Assembly: GCA_012718975.1 (NCBI GenBank)
Contig: JAAYBF010000052.1
Coordinates: 1 to 38,264, forward strand
Source of the DNA: Solirubrobacterales bacterium
GTDB taxonomy: Bacteria > Actinomycetota > Thermoleophilia > Solirubrobacterales > Thermoleophilaceae
Direction of reading: 5' to 3'
Length of the DNA: 38,264 nt
Made by a program: the position numbers and the translations under genes. This document shows, in pieces, positions 1 to 6,979 of the stretch; position 1 is the stretch's first letter; every line of letters begins with the position of its first letter. The notes below the pieces were generated by a model that made no database searches, had not been told where the DNA came from, and was given only the letters and a program-made list of their open reading frames with translations.

Positions 1-1
1 G

Positions 2-472
2 GCTCCGACGCTGGCGATCGGCGGCATCGCCGAGGGCGAGGCGCGGGCGTGGCTGGCGCGCCAGGGCGTCGCGGTGCCAGCGGGCGTCGAGTTCCTCGGG
101 CCGTTGCCGCGCGAGCGCTGGACGGCGCTGGTCGCCGGGGCGGGGGTCTACGTCAGCGCCGCCCGCTACGAGGACTGGGGCCTCGCCCAGATGGAGGCGC
201 TGGCGGCCGGGGTGCCGCTGGTCACCGTCCCGACCGCGGGTGCGAACGTCGCGCTGCCGCTCGCGCGCGAGCTGGCGCCGGCGCTCGTGGCCGCCGATTG
301 CGGCGCGGACGCGCTGGCGGCGGCGCTGCGCGCCGGCCTCGCCCTCGCCCCCGCCGCCCGCTCCGCCTACGCCGACCGCGCCGCCGCGCTGATGGAGCCC
401 TACTCCGACGCCGCCCAGCGCCGCCTCGTCGCCGAGGAGATCCTGCCGGCGCTGCTGGGGAGCCGGCCTTGA
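2..472 (+). CDS. glycosyltransferase, C-terminal part (GT4-like), truncated by window edge
   Basis: The frame is open from base 2 to a TGA at 470-472, so only the C-terminal 156 residues are present and the start lies outside the window. The visible part looks like the second Rossmann domain of a GT-B glycosyltransferase. A segment reading GVEFLGPLPRERW is followed by YVSAARYEDWGLAQMEALAAG, which is the usual E-x7-E-type donor-sugar site with an LAAGVPLV turn. The protein ends soon after a helix typical of the GT4 C-terminus. It presumably adds a sugar to a lipid-linked glycan at the inner membrane face, but donor and acceptor cannot be told. The next gene follows after 124 nt on the same strand. 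Confidence 0.8.
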   Translation, partial: APTLAIGGIAEGEARAWLARQGVAVPAGVEFLGPLPRERWTALVAGAGVYVSAARYEDWGLAQMEALAAGVPLVTVPTAGANVALPLARELAPALVAADCGADALAAALRAGLALAPAARSAYADRAAALMEPYSDAAQRRLVAEEILPALLGSRP

Positions 473-596
473 CGGCCGCCGCCGCGGCTCCCGCCCGCCG
501 CTGCGGCCACCGCACCGCTTCGCTCGCGGCCCCGACCGGCGCGCCCCGCGACATCTCGTCGACGACCGCGCCGTCGGACCCGTTCGGGGCGCGCCC

Positions 597-1784
597 ATGA
601 CCGGCTCGTCCCGCGGCGGAGCCGGGGTCGCGGCCCGCGGGGATCGACGGCGTCGGCCCGGCGCGCGCGCGTTCGACCCGACCGACCCCGCCAACGCCGG
701 CCGCCGCCGCGAAGCCGAGCCGCGCCGGTTCGGCCTCGCGCGCGTCTGGTGGGAGGCGGCCGCGCTCGCCGCGCTCGCGCTGCCCGTCCTGCTGGCGATG
801 GACGCCTACGTCCGCGACTCGCCGACGCCGAAGAACGACGAGCTGATCTACGAGCTGATGGCCCAGGCGCCGTTCGAGCCGCACACCTTCCCGTTCGCGC
901 ACCGGGTCGCCGTCCCGACGCTCGTCCACGTCCTCCCGTTCAGCCACGACTTCTCGTTCGCCTGGCTGGCCTGGCTGTCGACCGTCGGCTGCGGCGCGCT
1001 CGTCTACGTGCTGCTGCGCCGCTTCGCGATCGGCAAGCGGCTCGCGTTCGCGCTCGGCCTCTGCATCGCGTGGTGCCCGACGCTGTTCGTCGTCTCGCTG
1101 CGCGAGGGCCGCAACGTCGACCCCGAGTCGGTGCTGGTGATCCTCGCCGGCGCGATCGCGATCGTCGACCGCCGCCGCGCCGCGCTGGCGGTCATCCTCG
1201 TCGTCGGCGCGCTGGTGCGCGAGGCGGCGCTGTTCCTGGTGCCGTTCGCCTACGCGGTCTGGGCGCGCGGGTGGTGGGATGCGCGCGCGCTGCGCGACAC
1301 CGTCGCGGCGGCCGCGCCGGCGCTGGTGGCCTACGCGGTGCTGCGGCTGACCGTCCCGTTCGTCGAGCGCGAGAACGTGCTCGGCTACAAGTCGCTGATC
1401 GGCGGTCGCTGGGAGGTGCTGCGCGAGGCGTGGGAGACCAAGACGACGGTCGTGCGGCGGCTGGTCCTCGCCTTCGGGCCGCTGTGGGCGGTCGCGCCGT
1501 TCGCGCTCGCCGACCTGCGCTGGGCGCGGCGCGGGCTGGTGCTGCTGGCGGTCTGCGGCGCCGGGATGCTGTTCGCGCTCGACTGGGGCCGGATCGTCTT
1601 CTTCGGGCTGCCGGTCGTGGTGGTCGCCGCCGCCTGGGTGCTCGACCGCCGGCCGCGGCTCGCCGTCGCCACGGTCGCGCTCTTCATGGCGATGAACCTC
1701 GTCTACGTCGTCTACATGGAGGACTTCGGCGGCGCCCAGGACGGCATCATCGACGCCGGCCCGGCCCGCTACCAGCCGCGCTGA
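597..1784 (+). CDS. multispanning membrane protein, possible GT-C-type glycosyltransferase
   Basis: The protein has 395 residues. A basic, Arg/Pro-rich N-terminal tail of about 45 residues precedes roughly nine to ten hydrophobic segments (about 48-68, 118-140, 148-170, 178-225, 240-256, 290-306, 312-330, 337-375). An acidic motif, KNDELIYELMAQ, lies in the first outer loop at about 80-90. This resembles the early acidic loop of GT-C enzymes that use polyprenyl-phosphate sugars, but I do not recognise a named family. Another role in glycan export or polymerisation is possible. The ATG at 597 was kept because the frame upstream has no better start; there is no clear ribosome binding site. A 135-nt spacer separates it from the convergent methyltransferase. 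Confidence 0.65.
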   Translation: MTGSSRGGAGVAARGDRRRRPGARAFDPTDPANAGRRREAEPRRFGLARVWWEAAALAALALPVLLAMDAYVRDSPTPKNDELIYELMAQAPFEPHTFPFAHRVAVPTLVHVLPFSHDFSFAWLAWLSTVGCGALVYVLLRRFAIGKRLAFALGLCIAWCPTLFVVSLREGRNVDPESVLVILAGAIAIVDRRRAALAVILVVGALVREAALFLVPFAYAVWARGWWDARALRDTVAAAAPALVAYAVLRLTVPFVERENVLGYKSLIGGRWEVLREAWETKTTVVRRLVLAFGPLWAVAPFALADLRWARRGLVLLAVCGAGMLFALDWGRIVFFGLPVVVVAAAWVLDRRPRLAVATVALFMAMNLVYVVYMEDFGGAQDGIIDAGPARYQPR

Positions 1785-1860
1785 GGCCGCCGCGCCAGGA
1801 CGCCGGCCCGCTCTTTCCCGGATCCGATCTCCGCGCCCCCGCCGTTCGCCGCGCATGGCG

Positions 1861-1920
1861 CGGGAAACGGTGGACCGACCCGGCGGGGGCCGGGAAACCG
1901 CGGACCGGCCCGGCGGGGTC
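1861..1920. repeat. two tandem 30-bp repeats between convergent genes
   Basis: Units at 1861-1890 and 1891-1920 both begin CGGGAAAC and contain GGACCG. They differ at four of 30 positions. The second unit runs into the stop codon of the minus-strand methyltransferase. A short perfect hairpin, CCGCGC-ATG-GCGCGG at 1849-1863, lies immediately left of the array. The block sits between two converging genes, so a role in termination is possible but there is no U-tract. The duplication itself is read directly from the sequence. Confidence 0.7.
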
Positions 1921-2599
1921 AGCCGGGGCGGTGGGCGACCGCGGCGAGCTGGCGGCGGCGGCGGACAACCGCCCAGACCCGGCCGAGCGCGTCGAAGACG
2001 GGGCGCGGGAGACGGACGAGCAGATGCGCGCGCGGCGGCCAGGCGCGCGTGACGACCTCGCAGTCGACGCCCTCGAAGCCGGCCTCGGCGAGCAGGTTCG
2101 CCAGCAGCCGTGGTGTCCAGGCGTAGAGGTGGTGGTCGGGCTCGCCGGGGTCGGGGTGGCGCTGGACGCGCCAGTCGTCGAGCGGCAGCCAGAGGACGAG
2201 CCGGCCGCCGGGGCGCAGCGCGCGGCGCAGCTCGCGCAGCTCGGCGAGCGGGGCGGTGGCGTGCTCGAGCGCGTGGTTGGAGATCACGACGTCGGCGGCG
2301 CCGTCGGGCAGCTCGGCGGCGGAGGCGAGCACCGTCAGCCCGCGCGCGGCGGCTGCGGCGCGCGCCGGCTCGCTCGGCTCGACGCCGGTCCGCTGCGCGA
2401 CGTCGAGCCCGGCGAGCAGCCCGCCGGTGCCGCAGCCGAAGTCGACGACGCGGTCGCCGGGGCCGACGTGCGGCTCGAACTTCCAGCGGTTGAGCGTCGC
2501 GCCGAGCTCGCCGATCGAGCGCTGGTAGGCGAGGTAGTCCTCGGCGGCGGCGCCGCGGTAGTGGCTGGCGGCGCCGGGCGCGGGACGCTCGTCACTCAT
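1919..2599 (-). CDS. SAM-dependent methyltransferase (class I)
   Basis: The protein has 226 residues and a class I Rossmann fold. Motif I (VVDFGCGTGGLLAGL) is near residues 50-65, an acidic segment (DVVISNHALEH) follows at about 105-115, and the RALRPGGRLVLWLP strand typical of Methyltransf_11/23 follows that. It probably O-methylates a sugar of the glycan; the acceptor cannot be read. The ATG at 2599 is chosen over the longer upstream frame because protein homology begins there and because it overlaps the stop of the upstream GT4 gene as ATGA (2596-2599). This indicates translational coupling in a four-gene minus-strand operon starting at 5662. Confidence 0.85.
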   Translation of the reverse strand: MSDERPAPGAASHYRGAAAEDYLAYQRSIGELGATLNRWKFEPHVGPGDRVVDFGCGTGGLLAGLDVAQRTGVEPSEPARAAAAARGLTVLASAAELPDGAADVVISNHALEHATAPLAELRELRRALRPGGRLVLWLPLDDWRVQRHPDPGEPDHHLYAWTPRLLANLLAEAGFEGVDCEVVTRAWPPRAHLLVRLPRPVFDALGRVWAVVRRRRQLAAVAHRPG

Positions 2600-3864
2600 C
2601 TTCGCCGCCCGGCCCGCGCGGCGAGCAGCTCGTCGTAGACCTCGGTCCAGCCATCGGCGAACGGACCGTAGCCGTAGCGGCCGGCCACCGCGCGCGCGAT
2701 CTCGCCCCGGCGGCCGTCGCCGGCGTCGGCGAGCGCGGTCGCGATCCCCTCGGCGAGCGCGGCGGCGTCGCGCGGGGGAACCAGGGTGCCCTCGCCGTCG
2801 CGGACCACCTCGGGCACGCCGCCGACGGCGGTCGCGACGACCGGCAGCCCGCACGCCAGCGCCTCGATCAGCACGCAGCCGAAGGTCTCGTCGGTGCTCG
2901 GCAGGACGAACGCGTCGCTGGCGCGCATCAGCTCGGCGATCTCCTCCTTGGGCAGCTCGCCGCGCAGCCGGACGCGGTCGCCGAGGCCGAGCCGCGCCGC
3001 CTGCTCGGCCAGCGGCCCCTGCAGTGGCCCGCCGCCGACGATGTCGAGCGTGGCGCCGGCCGTCTCCCCGGTGTCGAGCAGCGCGAGCGCGTCGACGGCG
3101 TAGCGCTGGCCCTTCTTCTCGGCGAGCGAGCCGACGGTCAGCAGGCGCGGCGGGCGCGGGGCGGTGTCGCCGGCCCGCGTGGTGGCTTGTGGTGAGTTCC
3201 GTCCGCCATGTGGACGTTTCTCACCAGAGGCCTCGCCCGGCGCGTCCTCGGCCGCCCCGCCGCGGTCGGCCACCGTGGCCGCGGGGTGGAAGACCGCCGT
3301 GTCGACGGTGTTGGGCAGCACCCGCATCCGCGCTCCGGGCGCGAGCGCGCGCAGGTGGCCGGCGAGGTCCTCGCTGACCGGCGCGACGAGGTCGGCGCGC
3401 TGCAACGCGGTCCGGGCGAGCAGCCGCTCGTAGCCGGTCACCAGGCCGCGCTGGAAGCCGGTGTAGTGCTCGGTGACGACGACCGGGGCGTGCGCGCGGC
3501 GGCCGAGCGCGAGCGCCGGAAGGCCGGCCTGGTAGACGTGCGCGTGGACCACGTCGGGCACCCAGCCGGCGCGTCGCAGCCGCCCGAGCGCGGTCAGCAG
3601 GCCGGCGGTCTGGAAGCCGAGCGCGGCCGGCCGGGCGAACGGGCGGCGGTAGCGGACGCGCACCGTGCGCAGGCCCTCCTCGACCGCGTCGTCGATCGCG
3701 AAGGAGCGGAACGGCGGCGACGGCGTCGCCAGCGTCGGCATCACGACGACGTCGTGGCGGGTCGCCAGCGCCCGCGCGTGCTCGCGGCAGAACGCGCCGA
3801 GCACCGGCTGCTCCGGCCACGGGTACCACTTCGGCACCACCAGGATCCGCAGCCGCTCGCTCAC
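2596..3864 (-). CDS. GT4-family glycosyltransferase with palindrome-bearing linker
   Basis: The 422-residue GT-B protein has an N-terminal domain starting RILVVPKWYPWPEQPVLGAF. It includes a typical HAHVYQAGLPAL acceptor-side motif and VVTEHYTGF. The second domain begins LLTVGSLAEKKGQ and contains SDAFVLPSTDETFGCVLIEALACGLPVVAT, the GT4 E-x7-E signature. It transfers a nucleotide-activated sugar to a growing glycan in the cytoplasm. Between the domains is an unusual hydrophilic insert of about 40 residues (roughly 195-235). Its DNA contains an imperfect inverted repeat at 3190-3226. The gene is coupled at both ends by 4-nt ATGA overlaps (2596-2599 and 3861-3864). Confidence 0.9.
   Translation of the reverse strand: MSERLRILVVPKWYPWPEQPVLGAFCREHARALATRHDVVVMPTLATPSPPFRSFAIDDAVEEGLRTVRVRYRRPFARPAALGFQTAGLLTALGRLRRAGWVPDVVHAHVYQAGLPALALGRRAHAPVVVTEHYTGFQRGLVTGYERLLARTALQRADLVAPVSEDLAGHLRALAPGARMRVLPNTVDTAVFHPAATVADRGGAAEDAPGEASGEKRPHGGRNSPQATTRAGDTAPRPPRLLTVGSLAEKKGQRYAVDALALLDTGETAGATLDIVGGGPLQGPLAEQAARLGLGDRVRLRGELPKEEIAELMRASDAFVLPSTDETFGCVLIEALACGLPVVATAVGGVPEVVRDGEGTLVPPRDAAALAEGIATALADAGDGRRGEIARAVAGRYGYGPFADGWTEVYDELLAARAGRRR
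3190..3226. repeat. imperfect 15-bp inverted repeat inside a glycosyltransferase gene
   Basis: Arms at 3190-3204 (TGGTGAGTTCCGTCC) and 3212-3226 (GGACGTTTCTCACCA) pair at 12 of 15 positions around a 7-nt loop, with one 3-nt internal mismatch. The element lies in the interdomain linker of the GT4 gene and is translated in frame. It has lower G+C than its surroundings, as expected for an inserted element. Confidence 0.75.
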
Positions 3865-4820
3865 GCCGGCAGCCGCCAGTGGGTCGCGTGCGTGCGCTGC
3901 GCCTCGGCGGTGGTGAGGAACGGCCGCGCGGTGAGGAAGGCGCGCGCCTCGGCGGTGGCGTCGGCGCGCGGGTAGGTCGTCGCGACCTGGCGCGTGTCGT
4001 GGCGGACGGCGAGCGCGTCGAGCACCCCGAGCCGCCAGCCGCGCTCGCGCGCGAGCGCGCCCCAGTGGTTGTCGAGCCCCCAGCCGTAGCGCAGCGGCGG
4101 GAACGGCAGCAGCTCGGCGGCGGCGCGGGCGCCGATCAGCGTGACCGGGCCGATCTCGACGAAGCCGGTAGCGCGCGCGAGCGCGAGCGGCCGCTGGCGG
4201 GCGACGCGCCAGGCGGCGTGGCTGCGCGGCGTCTGGGCGGGCTGGGCGAGGTCGAGGCCGAGCCGCTCGCAGAGCGCGAGCGCGCGGTCGAGGAAGCGCG
4301 GCGGCAGCGTCACGTCGTCGTCGACGACGACGGTCCAGTCGGGGGCGGCCGGGGCGGGCGCGGCCGCGAGCAGCGCGTCGAGGTTCTCGAACTTGCCTCC
4401 GTCGAGGCCGGTCAGCGCCGTCTCGTCCGCGAGGGCTGCGTCGGGGCCGGCGGCGGTCGATCCGTAGGCGAAGCTGACGTCGTGGCGGTCGGATCGCAGC
4501 CGCGCGGTAGCGGCCGCCAGCAGCGAGCCCGGCCGGTAGACGCCGAGCACGAGCACGCGCCGCGGCGGCTGGGCGGCCGCGAGCCGGTCGAGCCGAGATC
4601 CGTGACGGGCGGCCAGCGCGGCGGCGCGGCAGAGCCAGTCGCGGGCGGTCCGCTCGGCGGTCAGCCGCCGGCCGCCGACGTTGCCGGACTCGCCGGAGAG
4701 GAAGGTCGCGGGGTCGGGGCCGGCCGCGGGCGAGGGCCCCCCGTCACCGGTGCCGGCCGGCGCTCGCGCGCGGTCGTCGGACGGGGGCGCGCCGCGGTCC
4801 CGGTTCCCGGCGGCGCTCAT
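3861..4820 (-). CDS. GT-A-like glycosyltransferase, divergent
   Basis: The protein has 319 residues. A Pro/Ala-rich, low-complexity N-terminus of about 50 residues precedes a GT-A-like domain. The metal-binding candidate is VVVDDDVTLPPRFLDRAL with acidic residues at 167-169. A later GWGLDNHW (246-253) corresponds in position to the acceptor/base motif of GT2-like enzymes. No close named family is recognised, so the glycosyltransferase role is inferred from the fold signature and the operon. The ATG at 4820 overlaps the upstream stop as ATGA (4817-4820), which decides the start over the longer open frame. The stop overlaps the start of the downstream GT4 gene in the same way. Confidence 0.75.
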   Translation of the reverse strand: MSAAGNRDRGAPPSDDRARAPAGTGDGGPSPAAGPDPATFLSGESGNVGGRRLTAERTARDWLCRAAALAARHGSRLDRLAAAQPPRRVLVLGVYRPGSLLAAATARLRSDRHDVSFAYGSTAAGPDAALADETALTGLDGGKFENLDALLAAAPAPAAPDWTVVVDDDVTLPPRFLDRALALCERLGLDLAQPAQTPRSHAAWRVARQRPLALARATGFVEIGPVTLIGARAAAELLPFPPLRYGWGLDNHWGALARERGWRLGVLDALAVRHDTRQVATTYPRADATAEARAFLTARPFLTTAEAQRTHATHWRLPA

Positions 4821-5662
4821 CGACCGCCGCGCAGCGCCTCGACGAGCCGGCCGGTGGAGTGGGCGCCCATGATCAGCCCCTGCGGGCAGCGGCGGCGGAC
4901 CGTGTGCCAGCCGGCCCCGGCGATGTTGCGCAGCTCGCTGCCGAGCGGCAGCTCGGAGCCCTTGCGGCGATCGTCGCGGCGGGCAGCGCGGCCGCGGCGG
5001 TACTCGGCGCGGGCGAGCGCGCGCAGGCGCGAGTCGGGTCCCATCCGGCGGTGCTCGAGCCAGGCGTCGGCGACGTAGGCGATCCGGCCTCCGGAGGCCA
5101 GCAGCCGCGCCTGCCACTCCTCCTCGTCGCCGTAGATCGGCAGGCTCTCGTCGAACTCGCCGACGGCCTCGACCGCGCCGCGGCGGACGGTGAGGTTGGC
5201 GCCCCAGATCCGCTCGGCGTCGCGGTCGCCGGGGCCGAGGTCGAGGGTGGTGATCGGGGCGGGCTCGCGGCCGCAGGAGCGTGGGGCGGGGCCGAGCAGG
5301 CGGGCGCGGATCGGGCCGCCGAGCGCGCCCGCGTCGGGGTGGCGCTCGGCGCCGGCGTGGAGGGCGGCGAGCCAGGTCGGCGGCGCCCAGACGTCGTCGT
5401 CGACGAAGGCGATCACCGGCGCGGTGGTCGCGGCGATGCCGGTGTTGCGCCCGGCGTTGAGGCCGCCGGGGGCGCGGGCGGGGACGACCCGGACGCCGTG
5501 GCGCGCGGCGACCGCACGGGTCTCGTCGGTCGAGCGGTCGTCGACGACCAGCAGCTCGTGCGGCGGGGCGTCGCGCTGGTCGCGCAGCGAGGCGAGCGCG
5601 ACGTCGAGGTAGGCGGCGCGGTCGCGCGTCGGCACGACGACGGAGACGGCCGGGTCGGACAT
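4817..5662 (-). CDS. GT2-family glycosyltransferase
   Basis: The 281-residue GT-A protein has the standard GT2 layout. It starts SVVVPTRDRAAYLDVALASL, and LLVVDDRSTDET at 37-48 binds the nucleotide. AFVDDD at 85-90 is the DxD metal site. IYGDEEEWQARLLASGGRIAYV is the ED-type catalytic-base region. It is the first gene of a coupled minus-strand operon (GT2, GT-A-like, GT4, methyltransferase). It diverges from the next plus-strand gene with only 21 nt between start codons. A TAACCT -10 candidate ends 9 nt before the ATG, so the message is probably leaderless or nearly so. Confidence 0.9.
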   Translation of the reverse strand: MSDPAVSVVVPTRDRAAYLDVALASLRDQRDAPPHELLVVDDRSTDETRAVAARHGVRVVPARAPGGLNAGRNTGIAATTAPVIAFVDDDVWAPPTWLAALHAGAERHPDAGALGGPIRARLLGPAPRSCGREPAPITTLDLGPGDRDAERIWGANLTVRRGAVEAVGEFDESLPIYGDEEEWQARLLASGGRIAYVADAWLEHRRMGPDSRLRALARAEYRRGRAARRDDRRKGSELPLGSELRNIAGAGWHTVRRRCPQGLIMGAHSTGRLVEALRGGR

Positions 5663-5670
5663 CGCGTCGG

Positions 5671-5677
5671 TAGGTTA
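5671..5677. promoter_or_regulatory. overlapping divergent -10 boxes (TAGGTT plus, TAACCT minus)
   Basis: The heptamer TAGGTTA gives TAGGTT (5671-5676) for the plus-strand GT4, ending 7 nt before the GTG at 5684. It gives TAACCT (5672-5677) for the minus-strand GT2, ending 9 nt before its ATG at 5662. The spacer is too short for two separate promoters, so both -10 elements would share the same bases and polymerases would compete. No clear -35 is seen for either. Confidence 0.5.
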
Positions 5678-5683
5678 GCCGTG

Positions 5684-6979
5684 GTGTCCGCAGCCCCGCG
5701 CGTGCTCGTAGTGCACAACCGCTACCGGATCGAGGGCGGCGAGGAGCGGTCGGTGGACCTCCAGCTCGCCGCGCTCGAGGCTGCCGGCGTCGACCACGCC
5801 AGCTTCGAGCGCCGCTCCGCCGACGCCGGCCGCGCCCGCGCGGCCGCCGCGATGCTGCGCGGCGGCGACGACCCCGCCGAGCTGGCCGCCGCCGTCCGCC
5901 TGCTCGCCGCCGGCGACATCACCCCCGACCGGGCCGGCCGCGCCGATCCCGCCCCTCCGAATCGAGGTCGACGTTCCGGCGAAATATTCGCCGGAACGTC
6001 GACCTCGATCTCAGCGGCCGCGCCCGGGCCGGTGATCGTCCACGCCCACAACACGGTGCCGCTGGTCGGGCCGGCGGGGCTGGCGGCGGCGCGCGCGGCG
6101 GGGGCGCGGGTCGTGCTGCACCTCCACAACGTGCGGATCTTCTGCGCGACGGGGTTCGGCGAGCGCGACGGGGCGCCGTGCCGGCTCTGCACCGGCCGCC
6201 ACACCCTGCCGGGCCTGCGCCACAACTGCCGCGATTCGCTGGCGGAGGCGGCGGTCTACGCGGCGGCGCTGTCGCTGCACCAGCCGCGGCTGCTGGACGC
6301 GGTCGACCGCTTCGTCGCCCCGAGCGCCGCCGCGCGCGACGAGCTGGCCGCGCGCGGGCTCGACCCCGGACGGGTGGAGGTACTGCGCCACTACCTGCCG
6401 GCCGAGCTGTTCGCGGAACGGTCGGCGGCCGGCGAGGGCCGCTACGCCCTGATCGCCTCGCGCCTGTCGCCCGAGAAGGGGATCGAGGACGCGGTGCGGG
6501 CCTGCGTCGCCGCCGGGGTGCCGCTGCGGGTCGCCGGCGAGGGGCCCGAGCGCGCGCGGCTGGAGCGGCTCGCGCGGGAGCTGGGGGCGGGCGGCGCCCA
6601 GGTCGCCTTCCTCGGCCGGTTGCCCGCCGACGCCCTCGCGCGCGAGCTGGCCGGCGCGGCGATGGTGCTGATGCCCTCGCGCTACCACGAGTTCTCGCCC
6701 TACTCGGCGCTCGAGGCGATGGCCGCGGGCGTGCCGGTCGCCGCGACCGCGATGGGCGGGCTGCCCGAGCTGCTCGGCGACGGCCGCTGCGTGCCAGTCG
6801 GCGCCGTCGACGAGTTCGCCGCGCTGGTCGGGGCGCTCTGGTCCGATCCCGCCCGCCGCGCCGAGGAGGGCGAGGCGCTGCTCGCCCGCGCCCGCGAGCG
6901 CCACTCGCGGGCCGCCTACACCGACGCGCTGCTCGGGCTCTACGGCCGGCTGACGGCCAGCTCGGCCACCGCGGCGTAG
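5684..6979 (+). CDS. GT4-family glycosyltransferase interrupted in frame by a perfect palindrome
   Basis: The protein has 431 residues. The N-terminal domain begins APRVLVVHNRYRIEGGEERSV, a GT4 hallmark with a donor-loop GGEE. It continues through VIVHAHNTVPL and a Cys-containing segment (FCATGF, CRLCTGRH). The C-terminal domain contains IASRLSPEKGIEDAV and MPSRYHEFSPYSALEAMAAGVPVAAT, the E-x7-E motif. Residues about 93-109 are encoded by a 49-nt perfect inverted repeat and look like an inserted linker rather than family sequence. The GTG at 5684 is preferred over GTG 5681 because a TAGGTT box lies 7 nt upstream of it. The 3' end overlaps the convergent pyruvyltransferase by 40 nt. Confidence 0.88.
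   Translation: MSAAPRVLVVHNRYRIEGGEERSVDLQLAALEAAGVDHASFERRSADAGRARAAAAMLRGGDDPAELAAAVRLLAAGDITPDRAGRADPAPPNRGRRSGEIFAGTSTSISAAAPGPVIVHAHNTVPLVGPAGLAAARAAGARVVLHLHNVRIFCATGFGERDGAPCRLCTGRHTLPGLRHNCRDSLAEAAVYAAALSLHQPRLLDAVDRFVAPSAAARDELAARGLDPGRVEVLRHYLPAELFAERSAAGEGRYALIASRLSPEKGIEDAVRACVAAGVPLRVAGEGPERARLERLARELGAGGAQVAFLGRLPADALARELAGAAMVLMPSRYHEFSPYSALEAMAAGVPVAATAMGGLPELLGDGRCVPVGAVDEFAALVGALWSDPARRAEEGEALLARARERHSRAAYTDALLGLYGRLTASSATAA
5961..6009. repeat. perfect 23-bp inverted repeat with 3-nt loop inside a GT4 gene
   Basis: The left arm 5961-5983 begins ATCGAGGTCGACG. The right arm 5987-6009 is its exact reverse complement, and the loop is ATA at 5984-5986. The element contains an AT-rich centre unlike the surrounding codons and is translated as part of the GT4 N-terminal domain. 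A stem this long would be very stable in mRNA. It reads through without a stop in the host frame. Confidence 0.9.

Noticed and set aside
222-1856. Very long open frame opposite the first two genes
   Set aside because: It is antisense to real coding sequence. The translation is low-complexity Arg/Glu/Gln/Asp-rich, as expected of a G+C-rich shadow frame, with no domain.
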